Below are positions 36,801-44,900 of a stretch of DNA of 64,000 nucleotides, one piece after another (the stretch's first letter is position 1; every line of letters starts with the position of its first letter). Origin of the DNA: Flavobacteriales bacterium. Its GTDB lineage: Bacteria > Bacteroidota > Bacteroidia > Flavobacteriales_F > PHOS-HE28. The position numbers were made by a program, and so were the translations under genes. Location of the stretch: assembly GCA_016715895.1 (NCBI GenBank), contig JADJXH010000004.1, positions 1,922,001 through 1,986,000 on the forward strand, written 5' to 3'. The notes below the pieces were generated by a model. The model had not been told where the DNA came from and did no database searches. It saw nothing but the letters and a program-made list of their open reading frames with translations.

Positions 36801-37915
36801 CCTATGGGTCTGGTAGTTTGACGCGCACGGGTGCCATCATCATCGGTACCAGCACCGCGGCCCGGTTCGACCTTCGGTTGGACCGGTGGGGCGCGGAGAC
36901 CACCTGGAACATCAAGCGATTGAACGGCACCACGGTGGCCTCGGGCGGGCCCTTCACCAATGTGGCCGGTAATGGTGTCTACCCAAGACCGCCTGAATTC
37001 CTCTGCCTCGATGCCGACAGCTGCTATGTGCTTGAGGTGAACGACAGTTACGGTGATGGCATGTGCTGCGATTGGGGCCAGGGCAATTACCTGCTGACCA
37101 CCGGTGCTGGTGACACGTTGGTCTTCGGCAATGGTCAGTTCACCTTCCAGCGCAGGGACACGTTCTGTCTGGCCGTCACGCCGCGCTTGTCGGCGCGGGT
37201 GCTGCTCGAAGGCGCTTGGGATGGGGCCACGGGGCTCATGCGGGATCAGTTGCGGTCCAACCCCGCGTTCCCGCTCACAGAGCCCTACACCGCGCTCGGG
37301 TTCGCTCAGCTTCTGGGCGGTGGGGAGACCATCGACCCTTCCGTGCTCTCGGTGACCGGGAATGATGCCATCGTGGACTGGGTGCGGATCGAGCTTCGTG
37401 ATCCGGCCACACCCTCCGTGCTCCGTGCCGCCCTGCACGTCCTGGTGCAACGGGATGGGGATGTGGTGGACATCAATGGGTCCACGAGCATCGCGCTGCC
37501 GGTGGCCGCGGGGAACTACCACGTCGCCATCCGCCATCGGAACCATCTGGGTGCCATGACGGGTGATCCGGTGGTGCTCGGCAGCACGCCCATCATGGTC
37601 GATCTGTCCGCTGCGGCCCAATCGACCTTTGGCACCGATGCACGGAAGGTCTCGGGAACGGTCAGGCTCCTTTGGGCGGGCAACGTCATCCGTGACGGCC
37701 AGCTCAAGTATGCGGGTGGGTCCAACGACAGGGATCCGATACTCGTCCGCATTGGAGGAACCGTCCCCACGACGACCGTTCCGGGATACTGGCCGGAGGA
37801 CGTGACCATGGACGCCGTGGTCAAGTACGCTGGCGCCGCGAACGATCGCGACCCCATCCTGGTGAACATCGGGGGTACGGTACCCACGCTGATCCGGGTC
37901 GAGCAACTACCTTGA
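33809..37915 (+). CDS. M36 (fungalysin-type) metallopeptidase with MAM, PKD and EQLP modules
   Basis: 1368 residues from the ATG at 33809 (signal peptide ending ADAFAQ). An FTP-type propeptide (~30-215) precedes the M36 catalytic domain. Its zinc site is HEYGH (His423, Glu424, His427), with Glu451 in EGWSD as third ligand, so the site is complete. After ~620 come a CARDB-like domain (VTVRNNGLLPQSNIPVSYRL), a MAM-like domain (~745-930, related to the start of the lysyl oxidase), a PKD domain (~935-1010, LRFDAPGTYDVTLQASNPYGSG), a further sandwich and the EQLP module (1127-1368). A secreted endopeptidase, probably activated by propeptide removal. Confidence 0.88.
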   Translation: MKKLLLNTVLVAALLSPVADAFAQVPLREPATIARGELLRKGYAADDIEGLTITDAYTDRRTGVLHAYLRQTVQGIEVYGTEVALHIKPDGTIVSMHERLVKGAAARAAKGGVSLTPEQALERVMLMEGLRPVTLVRKRVDDRRRQVVFAGEGLASEDPEVRLFMLEHLGQLVPVWNVTLYMPDGSHWWNIRLDAATGKELERNDWVSQCRFDEPAAAHAEHDHGVAPPAPAPAAANDLNVFPMPLESPSHGARAIRNASWTAAPNASPFGWNDTDGTPGAEFTITRGNNVYASEDRDNNNVPGFSPDGGPTLDFDFPLDLALEPVDYESAAIANLYYWNNIIHDVMYQYGFDETSGNFQVNNYGNGGAGNDAVNADAQDGSGTNNANFGTPPDGSAPRMQMFRWTSTSPARDSDLDNGVIVHEYGHGISNRLVGGPSNTSCLSNAEQMGEGWSDYYALMFTMEPGDQGPDPRGIGTYVLGQPVTGAGIRPAPYSTNFGVNGYTYASTNSGLSQPHGIGFVWCTMLWEMTWDLIAQYGFSPDLYNGTAGNNIAMNLVTEGLRYTACNPGFVDGRDAILQADQVLYGGANQQLIWAAFARRGLGFSASQGSSSSRSDQVEAFDVPLDVNVGVSGIIEPLQGMYPDCANDPRPVKVTVRNNGLLPQSNIPVSYRLDNGAVVSTVLAGPLNSGQVVELSFPGTVAIAGLGNHLLKAWTSMPGDLAAANDTSTATYQLYAGGALAAPFLEDFESGSLCGTSSNCGATICALPNGWVNVTSGAFDGTDWRTDENGTPSTGTGPVADLQPGTTTGNYIYLEASSCLNSEAHLLSPCIDLSGVLLPRLRYGYHMFGPAMGSLRVDVFDGEQWHLDITPAVQGDQGNAWQTRIVNLDAFAGGTIVLRFRGRTGTDFTSDMALDAIEVYDGAIPPVVDHSATPSSYCVGGKVTLSDLSINDPTGWNWSLSPSTGFTFTDGTSATSQNPVLRFDAPGTYDVTLQASNPYGSGSLTRTGAIIIGTSTAARFDLRLDRWGAETTWNIKRLNGTTVASGGPFTNVAGNGVYPRPPEFLCLDADSCYVLEVNDSYGDGMCCDWGQGNYLLTTGAGDTLVFGNGQFTFQRRDTFCLAVTPRLSARVLLEGAWDGATGLMRDQLRSNPAFPLTEPYTALGFAQLLGGGETIDPSVLSVTGNDAIVDWVRIELRDPATPSVLRAALHVLVQRDGDVVDINGSTSIALPVAAGNYHVAIRHRNHLGAMTGDPVVLGSTPIMVDLSAAAQSTFGTDARKVSGTVRLLWAGNVIRDGQLKYAGGSNDRDPILVRIGGTVPTTTVPGYWPEDVTMDAVVKYAGAANDRDPILVNIGGTVPTLIRVEQLP
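37187..37912 (+). other. EQLP module, copy C
   Basis: Residues 1127-1368 of the M36 peptidase. The second loop is DVTMDAVVKYAG, so its glycine is also lost, while the NDRDPILVNIGG block is unchanged. Ends VEQLP. Confidence 0.85.
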
Positions 37916-37959
37916 CGAGCGTCATGCTCTTCGCAACGGATGTGAGCACACCTTGCAGC

Positions 37960-39231
37960 ATGAGGCGGAGCCGAACAGGGATGGTAGCTGCGTTCGTGAT
38001 CGCGACCGCCGCTCCGGATGGTCGGGTGAACGCCCAGTCATGGGAGGTGTTCGACATGAACACGGCCGGATTTCCGAGCAACACGGTCAGGGCGCTCTCA
38101 CCGGACAGCAGCGGCAACATGTGGGTGGGCACCGATTGGGGCTTGTGCAGGTACGACGGGGCTGATTGGACGATCTACCAGACCGGCAATTCCGGCCTGC
38201 CGGAGAACGATATCCGCTCCCTGGCCGTGGCACCGAACGGTGATCTCTGGATCGGCACGGCGCTCTATGGGTTCGTGGTGTTCGATGGAGTGGATTGGGA
38301 GGTGTTCTCCACGCAGAACAGCCCGTTGCCCGACGATCAGGTCAACTGCATCACTTTCGACCATCGGGGCTGGGCATGGCTCGGCACCGTGGGAGGACTG
38401 GTGTGCTATACCGGCATGGAATGGCGCGTGTATAATGACCAGCCATCGAGCTACAATGGGTTGGTGCTGAACGGAAATCACATCCGCGACATCGATGTCG
38501 CCCCCGACGGTCTTGTCGCTTTCGGGACCATCAACGGTGGGTTCCACTACCTCACGGATACGGCGGTCCAGGTGCACGCCACGTACATCGACATGTTCCC
38601 CGATAACACGCAGTATGGCGTGCTGATCGATACGTTGGCGAACGAACGCTGGCTGGCGTGCCCGGCAGGCGGATTGCTACGGCAGGGTGGGGCCTGGAAC
38701 GGCGGGCCGTGGTTCCAGTACACCACGTTCAACTCGCAGATCCCCTCCAATGCGCTCACGTGCATCGTGCAGGACGAGTTCTCCCGCCTGTGGATCGGCA
38801 GCCAGTTGAACGGCCTGATCCTGCGTGAGCCCAATGGGCAGTACAGCGTGTTCAACACGGGAACGAGCGGCATACCGGACAACTCCGTGGAGCGCTTGTG
38901 CTTCGCGCCGGACGGCAGCCTCTGGGTGGCGACGTTCTTCGGCGGAGCTGCCCGCTTTTCGTTCGATGTGGGGCTGGGGGACGAGGTGCCCGATGATCGC
39001 GGACTTCGCCTCTTTCCCAACCCCACGCATGGACCGGTACGGGTCGTCTCCGATGATCTTCCGGCCGGATCGGAATGGTGGATCACCGACGCCATGGGGC
39101 GCGCGCACAGGAGCGGACGAACGGGCGTGGACCCGTTGGTCCTCGATCTTGAAGGGGTCGCTCCAGGTCCTTACCTCCTGCTTGTGAACTGCGCTGAGGG
39201 CCTCCGTTCCGCGCGGTTCCACGTGTATTGA
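37960..39231 (+). CDS. Exported two-component-type propeller protein with type A T9SS tail
   Basis: 423 residues from the ATG at 37960 (MRRSRTGMVAAFVIATA..., A-Q site at VNAQ); an ATG at 37924 would add 12 residues. It has at least five Reg_prop-type repeats of ~45 residues: VRALSPDSSGNMWVGTDWGL, IRSLAVAPNGDLWIGTALYG, VNCITFDHRGWAWLGTVGGL, LTCIVQDEFSRLWIGSQLNG, VERLCFAPDGSLWVATFFGG. These form a propeller elsewhere found as the sensor of hybrid kinases; here there is no kinase, only a type A sorting tail (LRLFPNPTHGPVRV ... APGPYLLLV). So it is a free surface protein. It begins 44 bases after the M36 gene, perhaps in the same transcript. Confidence 0.82.
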   Translation: MRRSRTGMVAAFVIATAAPDGRVNAQSWEVFDMNTAGFPSNTVRALSPDSSGNMWVGTDWGLCRYDGADWTIYQTGNSGLPENDIRSLAVAPNGDLWIGTALYGFVVFDGVDWEVFSTQNSPLPDDQVNCITFDHRGWAWLGTVGGLVCYTGMEWRVYNDQPSSYNGLVLNGNHIRDIDVAPDGLVAFGTINGGFHYLTDTAVQVHATYIDMFPDNTQYGVLIDTLANERWLACPAGGLLRQGGAWNGGPWFQYTTFNSQIPSNALTCIVQDEFSRLWIGSQLNGLILREPNGQYSVFNTGTSGIPDNSVERLCFAPDGSLWVATFFGGAARFSFDVGLGDEVPDDRGLRLFPNPTHGPVRVVSDDLPAGSEWWITDAMGRAHRSGRTGVDPLVLDLEGVAPGPYLLLVNCAEGLRSARFHVY

Positions 39232-39250
39232 CCAAGCCTGCGCTGTGATG

Positions 39251-39258
39251 TATCTTGC
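39251..39258 (+). promoter_or_regulatory. Variant -7-like element TATCTTGC
   Basis: Identical to the 8-mer before the M36 gene; 38 bases before the ATG at 39297. Confidence 0.35.
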
Positions 39259-39296
39259 GGCTCCCCGCACAGGGACCCTCCTAGAATCCGAACGAC

Positions 39297-41846
39297 ATGA
39301 TGAAGCGCTACGCCTGGGTGCTCGCCGCACCCCTGTTCTTCAGTGACCTGAATCCGGCCGAAGCCCAGTGCACGGTCACCAACGCCACGGGCTGCACCTG
39401 CGCCAATGGGACCGGGAACTGCGAATTGCTTCCGGATATCCAGATCAGTTGGTTCGCGCTGCAGAACTATGCTAATGGACCATCGGAATACAGCCAGACC
39501 TCCTCGGGCAACGCAGGCCGCCTCCGGATCAGCGGATCGACGCCGAACCAGGGCCGCGGGCCGTTGGAGGCACGAGGCGTGAACGCCCAAGGGTATCGCA
39601 CCTTCATCTGCGGTACGGATACCAACACGGTATACCTGCCCACGGATAACAACGGATACACCTGCTCGAACGGCTACGCGGCCAAGCAGCGGCTGTATCA
39701 GCGGGTCTATTCCAAGAACGGCAACGCCATGACCTATACGGACCAGTTGGCGGGCACCATGACCTATCACCCCACCCACAACCACTATCATGTGGATGAC
39801 TGGACCACCATGACCCTGAGGTTGGAGCAGCCCGGCGAGCCGGATCCGCGGAACTGGCCGGTGGTGGCCAGCGGGGGGAAGCTGGGCTTCTGCCTCATGG
39901 ACCTCAGCACCTGCTCGAACAGCACCGGGCATTGCCGCACCTCGCACCTGTACAATCAGGGCACCAGCCTCACCACCTCCCAGTTCCCGAACAGCGGTCT
40001 GGGTGTCGGTTACGGCTGCGGTGAGAACTTCCAGGGGATCTCGGTCGGCAAGAACGACATCTACAGTGAGGGATTGGACGGGATGTGGATCAACCTGCTG
40101 CCGGGATTGTGCAACGGCAATTATTGGATCGTGGCCGAAGTGGATCCGCAGAACAGCTGGCGCGAGGAGAACGAGGAGAACAACTGGACGGCGATCCCGT
40201 TCAACCTAGCCCAGCAGTCCGCGGCGAACAGCGGTGGCGGTGCGTTCATGAACGCCTCGGGTCGTCTGGTGCTCGCCCCGGGAGGGAGCGTCACGCTCTC
40301 CGCCACCCCGGGATACAGCTACCTGTGGAGCACGGGGGCCACGACGCGGAGCATCACGGTGACCACACCGGGGACCTATTCCTGCACCGTGACCGCCCCT
40401 TGCGGTGCGCTGGCCACGCCGAGCATGACGGTGACCCAGTTGGCCGCTCCAGCCGCCCCGACCGGTACGGGTGCCACGGTCCCTGCCGGGAATACCGCCC
40501 AGCTGGCGGCCACCGGCGGTGATCTTCGGTGGTACGACGCGCCCACCGGCGGCACCCTGATGGGCACGGGTGCGAACTTCACCACCCCCGTTCTGAACCA
40601 GACCACGTCGTATTGGGTGGGTGACCGGAACGTGTCCGCCGGCGTGGATCTGAACGTCGGCAAGCCGAACAACTCCGGTAGCGGTGCATACAGCAACTCC
40701 AAGCAGTACCTGCTCTTCGATGCGTACGAGCCTTTCGTGCTGGAATCGTTCAAGGTGTACTCCAATTCAGTGGGCAAGCGTCACTTCGTGCTCTTCGACC
40801 GCGTGGGCAATCTCATCGAGGAGAAGTATGTGGAGATCCCCAACGGCATGAGCACGGTGACCGTGAACTGGTCGGTCCCCGCCGGCACGCAGCATCGGAT
40901 CACGGCCTACGATGACAACGTGGATGTGTATCGTGACCTGTGGAGGAACGATGGCGGGGTCTCCTACCCCTACCCGATCGGTAGCCTGGGGGCCATCACG
41001 GGCAGCACCGGTGGCAGCCAGTACTACTACTACCTCTATGATTGGAAGGTCCGCACCGCTGACGTGGTCGCTGAAGGTCCGCGCACCGAAGTGGTGGCCA
41101 ACGTGACGAATGCCGTGCAACTTGACGTGCGTGTTTTCCTGGAGGGGCCCTATGACGGTGGGACGGGCCTGATGCGGGACGATCTGCGCTCGAGCGGGCT
41201 GATCCCGGGTACGGAACCCTTCACCGCCTTGGGCTTCACCCATGTGGGAGGGGGGGCGGAGTCGATCGCTCCGGGCCTGCTGGCCACCACGGGTGCCAAC
41301 GCGGTGGTGGATTGGGTGCTTCTGGAACTACGGTCCTCGACGGATCCTGCCCAGGTGCTGGCCACCCGGAGCGCCTTGGTGCGCCGCAACGGGCAGGTGA
41401 TCGGGGTGGACGGCGGTGTGCCGCAGTTCGGTGTCCCAGCAGGCAACTATCACGTTTCGGTGCGTCATAGGAATCACTTGGGAGCGATGACCGCCGTGCC
41501 GGTGACCTTGGGTGGAAGCCCGACCTTCGTGGACCTGACCGCCGCGGCCACGGGTACGTGGGGCGCCGACGCCCGCAAGAGCGTGAGCGGGGTGATGGTG
41601 CTTTGGACGGGTAACGCCCGCCGCGATAACGTGCTGAAGTACACGGGCACCAGCAATGACCGGGACGAGATCCTCCAGGCCATCGGGGGGACCCTCCCAA
41701 CGGGGGTGCTTCCTGGCTATCACACCATGGATGTGACCCTGGACGGTCTGGTGAAGTATGCCGGCACCGCCAACGACCGCGATCCGATCCTGGTGAACAT
41801 CGGAGGCTCGGTGCCCACCGCAACCCGAGCGGAACAACTGCCTTGA
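39297..41846 (+). CDS. Second lysyl-oxidase-like secreted protein with EQLP module
   Basis: 849 residues with a signal peptide ending NPAEAQ. The lysyl-oxidase-like domain (~40-310) has the copper-type motif HPTHNHYH (His161, His163, His165). Lys195 in GGKLGFC and Tyr256 in KNDIY occupy the positions of the quinone cofactor pair, and WINLLPG with a C-terminal EENEENNW matches the family end. Fewer of the animal-type cysteines are kept than in the first copy. Ig-like and jelly-roll sections follow (~330-600, AYEPFVLESFKVYSNS), then the EQLP module (609-849). Expected to be a copper amine oxidase outside the cell. Its activity is inferred from motifs only. Confidence 0.78.
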   Translation: MMKRYAWVLAAPLFFSDLNPAEAQCTVTNATGCTCANGTGNCELLPDIQISWFALQNYANGPSEYSQTSSGNAGRLRISGSTPNQGRGPLEARGVNAQGYRTFICGTDTNTVYLPTDNNGYTCSNGYAAKQRLYQRVYSKNGNAMTYTDQLAGTMTYHPTHNHYHVDDWTTMTLRLEQPGEPDPRNWPVVASGGKLGFCLMDLSTCSNSTGHCRTSHLYNQGTSLTTSQFPNSGLGVGYGCGENFQGISVGKNDIYSEGLDGMWINLLPGLCNGNYWIVAEVDPQNSWREENEENNWTAIPFNLAQQSAANSGGGAFMNASGRLVLAPGGSVTLSATPGYSYLWSTGATTRSITVTTPGTYSCTVTAPCGALATPSMTVTQLAAPAAPTGTGATVPAGNTAQLAATGGDLRWYDAPTGGTLMGTGANFTTPVLNQTTSYWVGDRNVSAGVDLNVGKPNNSGSGAYSNSKQYLLFDAYEPFVLESFKVYSNSVGKRHFVLFDRVGNLIEEKYVEIPNGMSTVTVNWSVPAGTQHRITAYDDNVDVYRDLWRNDGGVSYPYPIGSLGAITGSTGGSQYYYYLYDWKVRTADVVAEGPRTEVVANVTNAVQLDVRVFLEGPYDGGTGLMRDDLRSSGLIPGTEPFTALGFTHVGGGAESIAPGLLATTGANAVVDWVLLELRSSTDPAQVLATRSALVRRNGQVIGVDGGVPQFGVPAGNYHVSVRHRNHLGAMTAVPVTLGGSPTFVDLTAAATGTWGADARKSVSGVMVLWTGNARRDNVLKYTGTSNDRDEILQAIGGTLPTGVLPGYHTMDVTLDGLVKYAGTANDRDPILVNIGGSVPTATRAEQLP
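41121..41843 (+). other. EQLP module, copy D
   Basis: Residues 609-849 of the second lysyl-oxidase-like protein. Landmarks FLEGPYDGGTGLMRDDLR, RHRNHLGAMTA, GNARRDNVLKYTG, DVTLDGLVKYAG, final AEQLP. Confidence 0.85.
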
Positions 41847-41915
41847 CCGATCGGGGATCCGTATTACCTTCCGCCCCGGTTGTTGACCCTACCCTGTGAC
41901 CAAAACCAAACCCTG

Positions 41916-44900
41916 ATGATGTTCTCTCAAACCAGAACCAGGAGCCGTTCCTTGTGGGGGGCGCTCCTCGCCTTGTCCTTGGGGACCGGCGCCACAGCGC
42001 AGCCGCTCGTGGACATCGGCCTCTTCCCGAACGCCAGTCCCAACACGTTGGAGGTAAGGGTCCGTCCGGATGCCTCCTTCAACCAGGTGGTGTCCTCGAT
42101 CACGTTCACCATCCGGTGGAACGATGCGTCCGGCGCAAGCCTTGACGTGAATGCGCTCGCCCAGTTCTGCCCGGGGGGCTTCTTCATCACCCCCTCGGGT
42201 GATGGGCAGATCGTGGACGGCGGGTTCCGCTATTACACGTTCAACGCGTTCGGGTTCGCGCAGTTGAGCGCAGCCTGCTCTGGTCAGACGTGGTCGGCCA
42301 ACACCGAGCGGGTGATCATGACGATACCGGTGATCAACAACACCGGGTGTGCCACGTTCAACATCGTGAACGACGGCTACACTCAGGCCAACAACAAGGA
42401 CTACTTCATGTCCTTGAACGGTCTGGACGCCACCGATGCCATTTACAGTTCCGACTTCAACATCGGCAACTGCACGGCCGATTGTCTGGGGGTCATCGGC
42501 GGGTCAGCCCTTCCTGGGACGGCTTGCGATGACGGCCTCGCAACCACCGGCAACGACACGTGGGATGCCAACTGCGTCTGCGTAGGGCAACTGATCGACT
42601 GCGAAGGCACCCCGGGCGGCAGCGCCCTGCCGGGCACGGCCTGCGATGACGGTCTTGCCACCACCGGCAACGACACCTGGGATGCGAACTGCAGCTGCGT
42701 GGGTCAGCTGATCGACTGCGAAGGCACTCCGGGCGGCAGCGCCCTGCCGGGCACGGCCTGCGATGACGGTCTTGCCACCACCGGCAACGACACCTGGGAT
42801 GCGAACTGCACCTGCGTGGGTCAGCTGATCGACTGCGAAGGCACCCCGGGCGGCAGCGCTCTTCCGGGCACGGCCTGCGATGACGGTCTTGCCACCACCG
42901 GCAACGATACCTACGATGCCAACTGCAACTGTGTCGGTCAGCTGATCGACTGCGAAGGCACCCCGGGCGGCAGCGCCCTGCCGGGCACGGCCTGCGATGA
43001 CGGTCTTGCCACCACCGGCAACGACACCTGGGATGCGAACTGCACCTGCGTGGGTCAGCTGATCGACTGCGAGGGCACCCCGGGCGGCAGCGCCCTGCCG
43101 GGCACGGCCTGCGATGACGGCCTGGCCACCACCGGCAACGATACCTACGATGCCAACTGCAACTGTGTTGGCCAACTCATCGACTGCGAAGGCACCCCGG
43201 GCGGCAGCGCCCTGCCGGGCACGGCCTGCGATGATGGCCTTGCCACCACCGGCAACGACACCTGGGATGCGAACTGTACCTGCGTGGGCCTTCTGATCGA
43301 CTGCGAAGGCACTCCGGGCGGTAGCGCCCTCCCCGGCACCGCCTGCGACGATGGCAACCCCAACAGCAGCAACGACACCTGGGATGCGAACTGCAACTGC
43401 AGCGGCACCCTGCCCAATGACTGCGAGGGCACTCCGGGCGGTCCTGCCCAACCGGGTACGCCCTGCGATGACGGCCTCGCCACCACCGGCAACGACCTGT
43501 GGGATGCCAACTGCGTATGCGTGGGTCAGCTGATCGACTGCGAAGGCACCCCGGGTGGCAGCGCCCTGCCGGGCACGGCCTGCGATGACGGCCTCGCCAC
43601 CACCGGCAACGACACTTGGGATGCGAACTGCACCTGCGTGGGTCAGCTGATCGACTGCGAAGGCACCCCGGGCGGCAGCGCCCTCCCCGGCACAGCTTGC
43701 GACGATGGCAACCCCAACAGCAGCAACGACACCTGGGATGCGAACTGCAACTGCAGCGGCACCCTGCCCAATGACTGCGAAGGCACTCCGGGCGGTCCTG
43801 CCCAGCCGGGTACGCCCTGTGATGACGGCCTGGCCACCACGGGCAACGACCTGTGGGATGCGAACTGCGTGTGCGTGGGTCAGCTGATCGACTGCGAAGG
43901 CACCCCTGGCGGCAGCGCCCTGCCGGGCACCGCGTGCGATGATGGCCTCGCCACCACCGGCAACGACACCTGGGATACGAACTGCACCTGCGTGGGTCAG
44001 CTGATCGACTGCGAAGGCACTCCGGGCGGCAGCGCCCTCCCCGGCACCGCTTGCGACGATGGCAACCCCAACAGCAGCAACGACACCTGGGATGCGAACT
44101 GCAACTGCAGCGGCACTCTGGCCAATGACTGCGAGGGCACCCCGGGCGGTCCTGCCCAGCCGGGTACGCCTTGCGATGACGGCCTCGCCACCACCGGCAA
44201 CGACACGTGGGATGCCAATTGCGTGTGCGTGGGCCAGCTGATCGACTGCGAAGGCACCCCGGGCGGCAGCGCCCTGCCGGGCACCGCCTGCGATGACGGC
44301 CTCGCCACCACCGGCAACGACACCTGGGATGCGAACTGCACCTGCGTGGGTCAGCTGATCGACTGCGAAGGCACCCCGGGCGGCAGCGCCCTGCCGGGTA
44401 CCGCTTGCGACGATGGCAACCCCAACAGCAGCAATGACACCTGGGATGCGAACTGCAACTGCAGCGGCACTCTGGCCAATGACTGCGAAGGCACCCCGGG
44501 AGGCCCTGCCCAGCCGGGTACGCCCTGCGATGATGGCCAGGTCCAGACCGGCAACGACACCTGGGATGCCAATTGCAACTGCATCGGCCAGCTGATCGAC
44601 TGCGAAGGCACCCCGGGCGGTAGCGCCCTGCCTGGCACGGCCTGCGACGACGGTGATGCCTGCACCACGGGTGATGTGTATGACGCGAACTGCAACTGCG
44701 CGGGTCTCTTCGCAGATGCGGACAACGACGGTACCTGCGACGCCAACGACGTGTGCCCGGGCAGCCCTGAGCCTGGTCAGAGCTGCGACGACGGTGATGC
44801 ATGCACGACGAACGATGTGGTGGATGCGAACTGCAATTGCGCCGGCACCTTTGCCGATGATGACAATGATGGAACCTGCGATGCGGATGATGTGTGCCCG

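Noticed and set aside
42480..44700. CRISPR-like periodic array
   Set aside because: The period is 117 bp with no separate unique spacers; the sequence is a continuous reading frame.
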